A stretch of 64,000 nucleotides of DNA from Streptomyces durmitorensis (GTDB taxonomy: Bacteria > Actinomycetota > Actinomycetes > Streptomycetales > Streptomycetaceae): assembly GCF_023498005.1 (NCBI RefSeq), contig NZ_CP097289.1:7874001-7938000 (forward strand), given 5' to 3'. The notes under the pieces were generated by a model. The model was not told the DNA's origin. It made no database searches and saw only the letters and a program-made list of their open reading frames with translations. Position numbers and translations under genes: made by a program. Shown in pieces: positions 20,985 through 29,451 of the stretch (position 1 is its first letter; every line of letters begins with the position of its first letter).

Positions 20985-21806
20985 TCAGGCGTGGAGCTCG
21001 CCCTCGATGACGGTGACGGCGCGGCCCGTCAGGAGCGTGCGGTCGCCGCGCAGTTCGGTGCGGACGAGGCCGCTGCGGGCCGAGGCCTGCAGGCCGGTGA
21101 GCTCCGCACGGCCGAGGCGCTGGGACCAGAAGGGGGCCAGGGCCGTGTGGGCGCTGCCGGTCACCGGGTCCTCGTCGATGCCGACGTTGGGGAAGAAGCA
21201 CCGGGAGACGAAGTCGTAGCCGAGGGTGGGGTCTTCGGCGGGTGCGGTGGCGATGATGCCGCGCTCGGAGAACTCGGCGAGGGCCTTGTGGTCCGGAGTG
21301 AGGGAGCGCACCGTCTTCTCGTCCGCGAGCTCGACCAGCAGGTCGCCGAGGCTTGCTCCGGCGTCGTACACCGCGAGCGGCTCGGCGCCGAGCGCCTGTG
21401 CCGCGCCGTCGGGAATCTTTGCCGCGGTGAGCGGGGCGGTGGGGAAGTCCATGGTGATGGTGCCGTCGGCGCGCGCGGTCGTGGTCAGGACGCCGCTGCG
21501 GGTGGCGAACCGAACGGGGCCTTGGGCGGTGCCGGTGACCTGAAGGACGTGGGCGGTGGCGAGCGTGGCGTGACCGCACAGGTCGACCTCGGTGGCGGGA
21601 GTGAACCACCGCAGCGCCCAGTCGGCTTCGCCGTCCGCGGGGAGGGGGTGGGCGAAGGCGGTCTCGGCGTGGTTGACCTCTGCGGCCACGTTCTGGAGCC
21701 AGGCGTCCTCGGGGAAGGTGTCGAGGAGGAGGACGCCTGCGGGGTTGCCCGCGAAGGGGCGGTCGGTGAAGGCGTCGACGATGCGGATGCGGTGAGAAGT
21801 CGGCAT
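20985..21806 (-). CDS. PhzF family isomerase/epimerase
   Basis: This 273-aa member of the PhzF/diaminopimelate-epimerase fold has the catalytic glutamate in NHAETAF (E about 48) and the family motifs CGHATLA (about 78-84) and DEDPVTGSAHT (about 210). The two-domain pseudo-symmetric fold is complete. True PhzF acts in phenazine synthesis, but no phenazine genes are here, so this is a house-keeping paralogue of unknown substrate. It lies 167 bp from the divergent cupin gene; a TAGCGT box 7 nt before the ATG suggests a nearly leaderless mRNA. Confidence 0.88.
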   Translation of the reverse strand: MPTSHRIRIVDAFTDRPFAGNPAGVLLLDTFPEDAWLQNVAAEVNHAETAFAHPLPADGEADWALRWFTPATEVDLCGHATLATAHVLQVTGTAQGPVRFATRSGVLTTTARADGTITMDFPTAPLTAAKIPDGAAQALGAEPLAVYDAGASLGDLLVELADEKTVRSLTPDHKALAEFSERGIIATAPAEDPTLGYDFVSRCFFPNVGIDEDPVTGSAHTALAPFWSQRLGRAELTGLQASARSGLVRTELRGDRTLLTGRAVTVIEGELHA

Positions 21807-21973
21807 GTCGATGACGCTAGCGGGCCAATGTCTGGCTGGGACAAGGCCAATTGCGGGTCAGTGGCCCGATTGGCCTGCTCGCCGTCTCGCCTCGCGTCGC
21901 GCACGCGGCAGGCACAAGCTGGAAGGGGACGGGATTCCTTGGGTCCGATCACCGGGCCCGTCGAGGAGGAGCC

Positions 21974-22339
21974 ATGACGGCGACGACGCGGAACGACACT
22001 CCTGTCGCGATCGAAGGCGGCGGCGTGGAACTGCGGATGCGGGATGTCGGGGGAGGTATGGCCGTCGCGTTCGTGCGGCTCCCGCAGGGTGCGGACATGG
22101 CGCCGGCCCTCACGGGGATGCCCGGCGGTCTGTGCCCATGCCCGCACTGGGGATATCTGCTCAAGGGGCGGCTGAAGATGCGGACAGCGTCCGGCGACGA
22201 GATCTACGAGGCAGGTGAGGCCTTCTACTGGCCTCCGGGTCATGCCCCGGAGGCGCTCGAGGGCTGCGAGTACGTCGACTTCTCGCCGACGAAGGAGTTG
22301 GCCGAGGTGGTCGACCACGTCAAGGCGCACATGGGCTGA
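21974..22339 (+). CDS. Cupin-domain protein
   Basis: This 121-aa single cupin barrel has a metal-site-like run PCPHWGYLLKGRLKM and GEAFYWPPGHAPE (cupin motifs 1 and 2). The first motif keeps one histidine where typical cupins have two, so metal binding may differ. GAGGAGGA directly before ATG 21974 is a strong ribosome site. The substrate is unknown; such small cupins are often sensors or isomerases. Confidence 0.8.
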   Translation: MTATTRNDTPVAIEGGGVELRMRDVGGGMAVAFVRLPQGADMAPALTGMPGGLCPCPHWGYLLKGRLKMRTASGDEIYEAGEAFYWPPGHAPEALEGCEYVDFSPTKELAEVVDHVKAHMG

Positions 22340-22447
22340 CCTCTTCGGACGGCCTCTGCAGTGAGTCCCTGCGGACCTCTCCAGTGAGTCCCTACGGAAG
22401 GGGATTGCCAGAAGAACAGTTCCGATATATCGTTGACGCATCGCGAC

Positions 22448-22472
22448 TGATCAACGACTACACGGTTGATCA
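22448..22472. promoter_or_regulatory. Probable PadR operator
   Basis: TGATCAAC - 9 nt - GTTGATCA is an 8-bp inverted repeat whose halves are themselves near-palindromes, ending 22 nt before the PadR start. TTGACG at 22433-22438 would be the -35 box, so a regulator bound here would block transcription. Autoregulation by the PadR protein is inferred. Confidence 0.6.
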
Positions 22473-22494
22473 ATGACACAGAGGAGTGATGGCG

Positions 22495-23118
22495 ATGCGT
22501 TCCCACGGTTATGAACATGAGCACGGACGTGGAAAGTGCGGCCCCGGACACGAGGGTCGCGGCGGCTTCGAGGGGCGGCGCGCCGCGTTCGGTCCCTTCG
22601 GGCCCGGCTTCGGCGGCCCCGGTGGACCCGGCGGCCCCTGGGGCGGCGGACGTGGCGGCAGGGGCGGTCCGCGGGGCAGGGCGCGGCGCGGCGACGTACG
22701 CGCGTCGATCCTGGCCCTCTTGAAGGACAGGCCGATGCACGGCTACGAGATGATCCAGGAGATCGCCGAGCGCAGCGGCGGGGCATGGAAGCCCAGCCCC
22801 GGTTCGGTGTACCCGACCCTCCAGCTCCTGGAGGACGAGGGCCTGATCAGCAGCGCGAGCGAGGGTGGCAAGAAGCTCTTCTCGCTCACCGAGGCCGGCG
22901 TCACCGCGGCCGAGGAAGGTCCCGACGCGCCTTGGGAAGAGGCCGGGCGCGGGGTCGACTGGGAGACGCTGAACGAGATCCGGCAGGCAGGCTTCGGTCT
23001 GATGGAGGCGTTCGGCCAGGTCTGGAAGACCGGCAGCAAGGACCAGCGCGAGAAGGCCCTCACGGTCATCAACGACGCCCGCAAGAAGCTGTACCTGATC
23101 CTCGCCGATGAGGACTGA
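22495..23118 (+). CDS. PadR family transcriptional regulator
   Basis: This 207-aa regulator has a Gly/Arg/His-rich N-terminal tail (1-65), a PadR winged helix (about 70-140: ASILALLKDRPMHGYEMIQEI, GSVYPTLQLLEDEGLI) and a C-terminal dimerisation helix (about 160-205). It lies alone, and the flanking genes differ in strand or function, so its target could be itself or a distant transporter. GAGGAG at 22481-22486 prefers ATG 22495; ATG 22489 and GTG 22486 are also in frame. The long glycine-rich tail (about 40 glycines and arginines) is unusual and probably disordered. Confidence 0.9.
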   Translation: MRSHGYEHEHGRGKCGPGHEGRGGFEGRRAAFGPFGPGFGGPGGPGGPWGGGRGGRGGPRGRARRGDVRASILALLKDRPMHGYEMIQEIAERSGGAWKPSPGSVYPTLQLLEDEGLISSASEGGKKLFSLTEAGVTAAEEGPDAPWEEAGRGVDWETLNEIRQAGFGLMEAFGQVWKTGSKDQREKALTVINDARKKLYLILADED

Positions 23119-23150
23119 GGTGGTGGGGGTCGACGACCCCCAGTGCCATT

Positions 23151-23182
23151 GAGGCGCCCCGCACTTTCGTGTGGGGCGCCTC
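23151..23182. terminator. Terminator after the PadR gene
   Basis: A 14-bp stem with one G-T pair (23151-23164 with 23169-23182, loop TTTC). A smaller 7-bp hairpin (23125-23141) precedes it. It lies between convergent genes. Confidence 0.8.
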
Positions 23183-23224
23183 TGTGTGTTCGGGTGAGGG
23201 GCGGGGGCGCGTGACGGCGGAGGC

Positions 23225-23653
23225 TCAGGTCACCAGGCCCGCCAGCTTCCGCAGCGACTCGTCCAGCGCCGCCGTCGCCGAGTCCTTCAGCTTGCCCGCC
23301 ATCAGGGAGACCGCCGCGCCCGTGAACTCCCCGTCTATGCGTACCTTCGTCGCGCCTCCGTCGGGAACGAGCGTGTAGCGGGTGCCGACCGTGACGCCCA
23401 TCGGGCCCTTGCCCTTGATGGCCAGGGTGCGCTCGCTCTCCAGGTCCTCGATCGTCCAGTTGACCTCGGCGGGGAATCCCATCAGCTTCATGTTCTCCGC
23501 GAACGTGCCGCCCACCTCCAGTGTGGTGGGGCCGCCCTTCGGGAAACTCGTGTGCGTGGCGTTCCATTCGCCGTACGAGGAGAAGTCGGTGAGTTGGGCC
23601 CAGACCTTCTCGGCGGGCGCCTCGATCCGTGCTTCCGCGCTGACTTCGGCCAT
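23225..23653 (-). CDS. SRPBCC family protein (polyketide-cyclase/CoxG-like)
   Basis: This 142-aa START-like hydrophobic-pocket protein has VWAQLTDFSSYGEWN near the start and a C-terminal amphipathic helix, as in the SRPBCC superfamily. There is no catalytic signature, so it may bind a lipid or isoprenoid, and the ligand is unknown. ATG 23653 is preceded by GAGAAGGGG; translation further upstream has no start support. Confidence 0.83.
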   Translation of the reverse strand: MAEVSAEARIEAPAEKVWAQLTDFSSYGEWNATHTSFPKGGPTTLEVGGTFAENMKLMGFPAEVNWTIEDLESERTLAIKGKGPMGVTVGTRYTLVPDGGATKVRIDGEFTGAAVSLMAGKLKDSATAALDESLRKLAGLVT

Positions 23654-23956
23654 GCGACGACCCCTTCTCGTTGGGCGCTGCGGCGGGCGCAGCTGCGGTG
23701 TCGCGGAACGTAGCCGCAGGCCCTGGAACATTCAATACTGATGAACCGTCAGATATTGTGGACCCTCCGCCCGAACTGCCCCCTGCGGGGTCGGGTACTG
23801 TTGCCCTCCCCGTGACGGACGCGGGCAGAGAGAACCGGGAGGTGAGACCCATCACCGCAGCAGCAGGTAGGGCGCTCCCCCTTCGCGACCGCGCGGTTCA
23901 CCCGGCATAGGTGACCGAGGGAGCCCCTGAAGGCGTCCCGAAAGGTTTCACTTCTC

Positions 23957-24772
23957 ATGTCGGCCTCACCCTCGTCACCCGCGTCATCGCCCATGGAATC
24001 CCTGGCCCCTGCCGCCATCGTCACCAGGCTGCGCGCCGCCGGCTGTGTCTTCGCCGAGGACGAGACGGAGTTGCTCGTCGCCACTGCGCGTGACCATGCC
24101 GAACTCGCCGCCATGGTGGAGCGGCGCGTCGCGGGACGTCCGCTCGAACACGTCCTGGGCTGGGCGGAGTTCCGCGGTCTGCGGATCGCCGTGGACGCCG
24201 GGGTCTTCGTGCCCCGGCGGCGCACCGAGTTCCTCGTGCAGGAAGCCGCTGCCCTCGCCGGTCCCGGCGCCGTCGTCGTCGACCTGTGCTGCGGCTCGGG
24301 CGCGCTGGGGGCCGCGCTCGGCGCCGCCGTCGACCGGGTCGAACTGCACGCCGCCGACATCGACCCCGCGGCCGTGCGGTGCGCCCGCCGCAACGTCGCC
24401 GACGTGGGGGGACGGGTGTACGAGGGCGACCTCTACGCGCCGCTGCCCGGCACCCTCCGGGGCCGGGTCGACGTACTCCTTGCGAACGTCCCCTACGTAC
24501 CCACCGAAGAGGTCGGTCTCCTGCCGCCGGAAGCCCGCATCCACGAGGCCCGTGTGGCGCTCGACGGCGGTGCGGACGGCCTCGACGTCCTGCGGCGGGT
24601 GACCGCGGACGCGGCGCGCTGGCTGGCACCCGGCGGCCGGCTGCTGTTCGAGACGAGCGAGCGGCAGGTGCCGTACGCGCTCGAAGCGGTCGCCGACGGC
24701 GGTCTCGTGGCGCGGTCGGTGAGCGACGAGGAGATGTACGCGACGGTCGTGGTCGGGACGCTTCCCGCATAG
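23957..24772 (+). CDS. PrmC/HemK-like protein N5-glutamine methyltransferase
   Basis: This 271-aa SAM-dependent methylase has GxGxG-like VVDLCCGSGALGAAL (about 111-125) and an NPPY-type catalytic motif reading NVPY (about 178-181). That change marks the 'PrmC-related' subfamily rather than true PrmC, which methylates release factors. The N-terminal helical domain (1-80) is present. GAAAGG lies about 10 nt before the ATG. No release-factor gene is nearby, so the substrate is unproven. Confidence 0.83.
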   Translation: MSASPSSPASSPMESLAPAAIVTRLRAAGCVFAEDETELLVATARDHAELAAMVERRVAGRPLEHVLGWAEFRGLRIAVDAGVFVPRRRTEFLVQEAAALAGPGAVVVDLCCGSGALGAALGAAVDRVELHAADIDPAAVRCARRNVADVGGRVYEGDLYAPLPGTLRGRVDVLLANVPYVPTEEVGLLPPEARIHEARVALDGGADGLDVLRRVTADAARWLAPGGRLLFETSERQVPYALEAVADGGLVARSVSDEEMYATVVVGTLPA

Positions 24773-24803
24773 GTCCCGTACGGGCACGCTCGCTCGGCCG
24801 GGG

Positions 24804-24992
24804 TCAGCCGACCTTGCGTATGACCGCCGCGTCGAACAGGTCGCACGCCCTGGGGAAGGGGCCCTCGTCGTGGCAGTGCCAGGCCTCCCAGAACAGGTCG
24901 GCGGGCAGTGCGTCGTCGGGTGCGTACACCCGATACACGTACTGCCTGCCGTCGATCGCCGGCAGCGCGACCATCCAGCACTCGCACTCCAT
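24804..24992 (-). CDS. Small hypothetical protein (62 aa)
   Basis: A 62-aa acidic protein (MECECWMVALPAIDGRQYVY...) with cysteines at 3, 5, 40 and 50 and an HxxEGPFPRACDLFDAA tail. I do not recognise the family. The frame continues upstream, but the divergent small ORF and its ribosome site at 25091-25110 make ATG 24992 the sensible start. The cysteine spacing could bind metal; this is conjecture. Confidence 0.65.
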   Translation of the reverse strand: MECECWMVALPAIDGRQYVYRVYAPDDALPADLFWEAWHCHDEGPFPRACDLFDAAVIRKVG

Positions 24993-25107
24993 GTCTGAAA
25001 GACGAATGACCGGTGCGCCACGGTTGCGTTCCCGGCGCGAATCAAGACGGCGCGCGCCCCTCGGGGAAGAAGAGTGGGATCTCATCCGTAAGGAGGAGAA
25101 GCCACAC

Positions 25108-25176
25108 ATGCGTACCCAACCTGTGTCGGACGCGAAGATGCTTCCCGCCGCCGATGACGCCGCCCTCGGGGGCTGA
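25108..25176 (+). CDS. 22-codon upstream ORF coupled to the Clp-N gene
   Basis: A small frame MRTQPVSDAKMLPAADDAAL + GG with a near-perfect ribosome site (AAGGAGGAG at 25090-25098, 9 nt before ATG). Its stop lies 4 nt before the GTG of the Clp-N gene, so the pair can be translationally coupled. It may be a real micro-protein or a leader controlling the downstream gene. The peptide has no known motif. Confidence 0.5.
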   Translation: MRTQPVSDAKMLPAADDAALGG

Positions 25177-25180
25177 TGGG

Positions 25181-25804
25181 GTGGGAGATGTGCAAAGCCG
25201 TACCCCGCAGGGCGCCGAGCCCGGCCCGACCCGAGCAGACATCGACTCCCGGCTCAGCGCCGCGCTGGCGTCGGTGGTGGCAGGCGCGCGCCGGCGTGCC
25301 GTGCGGGACGGGGACCGGCAGGTCGACACCGCGCATCTGCTGCACTCCCTGCTGGAGACCGACCCCGACGTGCGGGCCGCCTTCGACGACGGGGACCAGG
25401 TGGTGCGGCTCCTCGGCTATCTCGTCCAGCGCAGCATCGGCTACGGCCTGCAGTGGCAGGGGACGGTCGAGGACTCCGGAGCGGTGCCGCTGGTGCGCCA
25501 GGGCGGCTCCGCGTCCGTGAAGGAGACGGGCTGGTCGCCGTCCGCGGCCGCCGCCATGGAGGCGGCCGTCGGGCGGGCCGCCCTGCGCGGCGAACCGCGC
25601 GCCCTCGGCATCGACCTCCTGGTGGCGCTCCTCGCCGATCCGGACTGCCGCGCGGTCGAGGTGCTCGGGCGGGCCGGAGCCGACGCGCAGGTGATCCTCC
25701 GACGGGTCGAGGGCGATCCGTACGCAGAGACGTACGTCGATCCCTACGCCGGTCCGTACCCCGATCCGTACGCCGATCCGTACGCCGGGACGTCCGCCGA
25801 TTGA
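25181..25804 (+). CDS. Clp N-terminal domain protein with a repetitive acidic-aromatic tail
   Basis: This 207-aa protein has the double Clp-N repeat (about 30-100 and 115-170: HLLHSLLETDPDVRAAF; IDLLVALLADPDCRAVEVL), the ClpA/B/C adaptor-binding fold without any AAA+ domain. Members may bind Clp protease substrates or adaptors. Residues about 175-205 are a tandem repeat of DPYA/GPYP-type units (DPYAETYVDPYAGPYPDPYA...), an odd low-complexity tail. The start (GTG 25181 or GTG 25190) follows the 22-codon ORF immediately. Confidence 0.8.
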   Translation: MGDVQSRTPQGAEPGPTRADIDSRLSAALASVVAGARRRAVRDGDRQVDTAHLLHSLLETDPDVRAAFDDGDQVVRLLGYLVQRSIGYGLQWQGTVEDSGAVPLVRQGGSASVKETGWSPSAAAAMEAAVGRAALRGEPRALGIDLLVALLADPDCRAVEVLGRAGADAQVILRRVEGDPYAETYVDPYAGPYPDPYADPYAGTSAD

Positions 25805-25828
25805 GACAGGGTCTATCGGGGGTGACGC

Positions 25829-25849
25829 TCATGACACGTCCTGTCATGA
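25829..25849. promoter_or_regulatory. Inverted repeat before the EamA gene
   Basis: TCATGACA - CGTCC - TGTCATGA is an 8-bp perfect inverted repeat ending 1 nt before the first ATG of the transporter gene. It is a candidate operator of an unidentified regulator. Confidence 0.55.
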
Positions 25850-25850
25850 T

Positions 25851-26873
25851 GTGCCGGTGCAAGCGTCTCAGGGGAAACAGACAGGCTCGATGCCGAGCCG
25901 GGGAAGAGGCGTCGGACTGGGGCTCGCCCTGGGGTCGGCGGTCGCCTTCGGCGGCTCGGGTGTCGCGGCCAAGCCGCTGATCGAGGCGGGTCTCGACCCG
26001 CTGCACGTGGTGTGGCTGCGGGTGGCGGGCGCCGCCCTGGTGATGCTGCCGGTCGCCTGGCGCCACCGCGGACTGCTGCTGCGCAGGCCCGCGCTCCTGC
26101 TCGGCTTCGGCCTGCTCGCCGTGGCCGGCGTCCAGGCCTGCTACTTCGCGGCGATCTCCCGCATCCCCGTGGGCGTCGCGCTCCTGGTCGAATACCTCGC
26201 GCCCGCGCTCGTCCTCGGCTGGGTGCGCTTCGTGCAGCGGCGGCCCGTGACGCGGGCGGCCGCGGTGGGCGTGGTGCTCGCCGTCGGCGGGCTCGCCTGT
26301 GTCGTCGAGGTGTGGGCCGGGCTGAGCTTCGACGCCGTGGGGCTGCTCCTCGCGCTGGGCGCCGCGTGCTGCCAGGTCGGCTACTTCGTCCTGTCCGACC
26401 AGGGCAGCGACGCGGGCGACGACGCCCCTGATCCGCTCGGCGTCATCGCGTTCGGGCTGCTGATCGGCACCGCCGTGCTCACCGTCGTGGCGCGCCCCTG
26501 GGGCATGGACTGGTCGGTGCTCGCGGGCAGCGCGGACATGGACGGCTCGGCCGTGCCCGCGTGGGCGCTCATCGGCTGGATCGTGATCGTCGCGACGGTC
26601 GTGGCGTATGTCACCGGGGTGCTCTCGGTGCGCCGGCTCTCGCCCCAGGTGGCGGGGGTCGTGGCCTGTCTGGAAGCGGTCATCGCGACCGTGCTCGCCT
26701 GGGTCATGCTGGGCGAACACCTGTCGGCGCCGCAGATCATCGGGGGCGCCGTGGTGCTCGCGGGGGCGTTCATCGCGCAGTCGTCCACGCCCGCCAAGCC
26801 CCGTGAGGGGCCCACCGCGGGCGGGTCGCCGGAGCCGAAGGAACAGTTGTCGTCGACCGGGACTGCCGCTTAG
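25851..26873 (+). CDS. EamA/DMT family transporter
   Basis: This 340-aa protein has about ten membrane helices arranged as two EamA repeats (about 20-160 and 165-315; the second contains [19 protein letters not shown], the classic DMT helix-9 motif). It is probably a metabolite or drug exporter, as in RhtA/YdcZ relatives. The substrate cannot be predicted. No ribosome site is seen; ATG 25851 or GTG 25857 may start a leaderless mRNA. Confidence 0.85.
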   Translation: MPVQASQGKQTGSMPSRGRGVGLGLALGSAVAFGGSGVAAKPLIEAGLDPLHVVWLRVAGAALVMLPVAWRHRGLLLRRPALLLGFGLLAVAGVQACYFAAISRIPVGVALLVEYLAPALVLGWVRFVQRRPVTRAAAVGVVLAVGGLACVVEVWAGLSFDAVGLLLALGAACCQVGYFVLSDQGSDAGDDAPDPLGVIAFGLLIGTAVLTVVARPWGMDWSVLAGSADMDGSAVPAWALIGWIVIVATVVAYVTGVLSVRRLSPQVAGVVACLEAVIATVLAWVMLGEHLSAPQIIGGAVVLAGAFIAQSSTPAKPREGPTAGGSPEPKEQLSSTGTAA

Positions 26874-27028
26874 GGTGTCGATCATGCATTCACGCGCGCT
26901 CGTTCTTCCGCCTCCCGCCGCTTAAGCGCGGGCATCTCCTGGATCACACCCGGCCGGTGGCCGGGTGGAACGACGCTGCCCGCAGACGGAGCCAAGGACT
27001 TCCTCTTTCCTTTCTGCGGAGAACTCAC

Positions 27029-27997
27029 GTGTCGCATGTGTCGACTGCTTCCTCCGGCCTGTCCGTCGGACGAGGCCTCTTCTATCTGATCGTCGCCGGT
27101 ACGGCCTGGGGCACCGCGGGTGCCGCCGCCGCGCTGGTCTTCAAGGCCAGTGACATGGGGCCGGTCAGCCTGTCCTTCTGGCGCTGCGCGGGCGGCTTCG
27201 TGCTGCTCTACGCCGTCCGTCTGGTGCGCTCGCGCCGACGGTCCTCGTACGTCGCCGAGAGCGCGCCGCTGCGGCGCAGGCTGCCGCGGATCGTGGCGAC
27301 CGGCGTGGCCCTCGCCGTGTTCCAGACCGCCTACTTCGCGGCCGTCGAGTCGACCGGGCTCGCGGTCGGCACGGTGGTCACGATGGGCGCCGGGCCCGTG
27401 CTCATCGCGCTCGGGGCGCGGTTCACCATGGGGGAGCGGCTCGGGGGCGGCGGCGTGGTGGCCGTGGCCGGGGCGCTCGCCGGGCTCGTGGTGCTCGTCC
27501 TGGGCGGCGGGGGTGCGAGCGTGCGTCCGGTGGGCGTCGGGTGGGGGCTGCTCTCGGCCGCCGCGTACGCCGTGATGACGCTGCTCACGCGGTGGTGGGG
27601 GCGGGACGGCGGCGCCGACTCGTCCGACACGACGGTCTGGTCGTTCGCCGTGGTGTCCGTCTGTCTGCTGCCGCTCGCCGCGGTGGAGGGTCTCGTCCCG
27701 CACGCCGCCGACCCGGCGCGGATGGGGCTCTACCTGCTCTACATCGTCGTGATCCCGACGGCGGTCGCCTACGCCCTGTACTTCGCGGGTGCCGCCGTCA
27801 TCCGGTCGGCGACCGTCTCCGTGATCACGCTCCTGGAGCCGCTGAGCGCCGCGGTCATCGCGGTCGTGCTGCTCGGCGAGGAGCTGACCGTGTCGACGGT
27901 GCTGGGCACGCTGCTGATGCTGGCCGCGGTGACGGGCCTCGCGGTCTCCGAGACGCGGGGTGTGGCCGCTGCGCGGCGGGAGCGGGTGCTGGTGTGA
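27029..27997 (+). CDS. EamA/DMT family transporter (second)
   Basis: A 322-aa ten-helix DMT protein with both EamA repeats (about 10-150, 165-300; [17 protein letters not shown] in the second). It is similar in size but not closely alike to the preceding transporter, so the two are distinct specificities. GTG 27029 follows GCGGAGA; a longer frame from 26957 lacks a ribosome site. Substrate unknown. Confidence 0.85.
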   Translation: MSHVSTASSGLSVGRGLFYLIVAGTAWGTAGAAAALVFKASDMGPVSLSFWRCAGGFVLLYAVRLVRSRRRSSYVAESAPLRRRLPRIVATGVALAVFQTAYFAAVESTGLAVGTVVTMGAGPVLIALGARFTMGERLGGGGVVAVAGALAGLVVLVLGGGGASVRPVGVGWGLLSAAAYAVMTLLTRWWGRDGGADSSDTTVWSFAVVSVCLLPLAAVEGLVPHAADPARMGLYLLYIVVIPTAVAYALYFAGAAVIRSATVSVITLLEPLSAAVIAVVLLGEELTVSTVLGTLLMLAAVTGLAVSETRGVAAARRERVLV

Positions 27998-28001
27998 GGG
28001 T

Positions 28002-28040
28002 GCTCGCGGGGCGCGGCTGGAGCGGCCGTGCCCCGCGAGC
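28002..28040. terminator. Terminator hairpin between convergent genes
   Basis: An 11-bp stem GCTCGCGGGGC/GCCCCGCGAGC (28002-28012, 28030-28040) encloses an inner GC-rich loop. It lies between the + transporter and the - PaiB-like gene. Confidence 0.75.
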
Positions 28041-28058
28041 TCTGGCGTGACGGGGCGC

Positions 28059-28694
28059 TCAGCGGCGGCGCAGCTGCTGAGCCTGTGCCGCCGCGTCGCG
28101 CGGGCCGCCTCGTTCCGCGAGGCCCGACGCGATCCGGTCCTGGACGTCCTGGGGCTTGTCGCCCGCGTACTTGAACTTCGCCTGTACGCCGGTCACTTCG
28201 AGGCACAGGACGCGGATCCCGGAGAGCAGGCGGCCGAAGGGGTCTTCGCCCACCTCGGCCGGGGCCGTGCCGCCCTCCGGCTGGAAGTGGGCGACCTGGC
28301 GGTTGAGGAGCTCGGCCTTCTCGCGCGGGGAGTCCACGACGCGGGCGGTGCAGCGGAGCTGGACGGCGGCGTACAAGCTCGTCGGCACTCCGTGCTCGGC
28401 AGGGGTGCCCGCGGGCGCCTTCCAGGGGCCCGGCACGTACGCGTAGTCGTCGACCACGCTGAGCAGCACGTCGGGATCGGCTTCCAGCGCGGGCCACAGG
28501 GGGTTGGGGCGCGCCAGGTGCGTGATCACCCGGCCGCGGGGGCCGTGGTCGGCTTCGTACGCGAAGTGCGCCGGCTGGACGTGCGGGGGCTCTCCGGGCA
28601 GGCCGTTCACGGCGAGCTGCCCGAAGTCGTGGCCGGCGAGCCACTGTTGCCACTCGGCGTCGGAGCGCGGGGCGTCCCAGGGGTGGATCAGCAT
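28059..28694 (-). CDS. FMN-binding PaiB-type protein
   Basis: This 211-aa split-barrel flavoprotein resembles PaiB, annotated as FMN-binding negative transcriptional regulator: it starts MLIHPWDAP, with HFGQLAV-like and HLARPNPLWPAL motifs (about 60-75) and YAYVPGPWK. Binding FMN and a dimeric fold are expected; a regulatory role is only a family label. ATG 28694 overlaps the previous stop (TGATG), so it is translationally coupled to the PPOX gene upstream. Confidence 0.85.
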   Translation of the reverse strand: MLIHPWDAPRSDAEWQQWLAGHDFGQLAVNGLPGEPPHVQPAHFAYEADHGPRGRVITHLARPNPLWPALEADPDVLLSVVDDYAYVPGPWKAPAGTPAEHGVPTSLYAAVQLRCTARVVDSPREKAELLNRQVAHFQPEGGTAPAEVGEDPFGRLLSGIRVLCLEVTGVQAKFKYAGDKPQDVQDRIASGLAERGGPRDAAAQAQQLRRR

Positions 28695-29416
28695 CACAGT
28701 GCGCTGAGGTAGTCGGGGGTGTCGATGCCGGGGGCGAGGTCGGCCGACGGGATGACGGCGCCGTAGCCCTTGACCAGCGGGACGACACCGGACCAGTACG
28801 GAAGGCCGAGGTCCTCGGCGTCGTCGCTCGGGGCGCCGGTACGCATCTTGGCGGAGACCGTGGCGAGGTCGAGGCTGAGCACGGCGGTGGCCGCGAGCTC
28901 CTTGGCGTTCGCGGGGCGGGAGTCGGCGGAGCGGCCCGGCACGACGTGGTCGACGAGCGCGTCGAGGGCGGTGCGCTTCTCCTCGGGGTCCGTGACCTGG
29001 TGGGCGGTGCCGTGGATCACCACGGAGCGGTAGTTGAGCGAGTGGTGGAAGGCCGACCGGGCCAGGACGAGGCCGTCCACGTGGGTGACGGTCAGACAGA
29101 CCGCGAGCCCCGGGTCCTCCTCCTGCTGCCGGGTGCCGCCCGCCATCCGCAGCGGCCGGGAGCCCGTCGAACCGTGCACGTACAGGCGCTCGCCCACCCG
29201 GCCGTACAGCGTCGGCAGGACGACGGGGGCGCCGTCACGCACGAAGCCGAGGTGGCAGACGTAGGCCTCGTCGAGTATCGCGTGCACCAATTCCTGGTCG
29301 TACGAGGCGCGGTCCCGGCCGCGGGTGGGGACGGTGAGTTCGGTCGGCGCGTACGAGGCGGTGTCGGTGGCGGTCTCGACGCCGGTCTCGATGCCGGACT
29401 CGGATGCGACGCTCAT
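28694..29416 (-). CDS. Pyridoxamine 5'-phosphate oxidase family protein
   Basis: This 240-aa flavin split-barrel protein has an N-terminal tail (1-35) and the PPOX-class core (about 40-190). Characteristic stretches are CHLGFVRDGAPVVLPTLYGR, VCLTVTHVDGLVLARSAFHHSLNYRSVV and GTA. It probably binds FMN or heme-like cofactors; the closest reactions are unknown. GGAGAAGG before ATG 29416 sets the start. It diverges from a MocR regulator over a shared palindrome, which makes it a likely target of that regulator. Confidence 0.85.
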   Translation of the reverse strand: MSVASESGIETGVETATDTASYAPTELTVPTRGRDRASYDQELVHAILDEAYVCHLGFVRDGAPVVLPTLYGRVGERLYVHGSTGSRPLRMAGGTRQQEEDPGLAVCLTVTHVDGLVLARSAFHHSLNYRSVVIHGTAHQVTDPEEKRTALDALVDHVVPGRSADSRPANAKELAATAVLSLDLATVSAKMRTGAPSDDAEDLGLPYWSGVVPLVKGYGAVIPSADLAPGIDTPDYLSAL

Positions 29417-29444
29417 TGCCTTCTCCATTGCACTAGTGCATAAT
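29416..29444 (+). promoter_or_regulatory. MocR promoter with operator palindrome in the spacer
   Basis: TTGCCT (29416-29421), a 17-bp spacer and CATAAT (29439-29444) place transcription start about 29451, at the GTG of the MocR gene. The 12-bp palindrome TGCACTAGTGCA (29429-29440) sits in the spacer and is also 13 nt from the divergent PPOX start, where a MocR protein would bind to control both genes. Confidence 0.7.
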
Positions 29445-29451
29445 GTCGTTT

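Noticed and set aside
20985..21806. Phenazine biosynthesis cluster
   Set aside because: A single PhzF-family gene without other phz genes is a common house-keeping paralogue.
25173..25520. Alternative frame beginning ATGGGGTGGGAGATG before the Clp-N gene
   Set aside because: It is out of frame with the recognisable Clp-N domain and shows no domain of its own.
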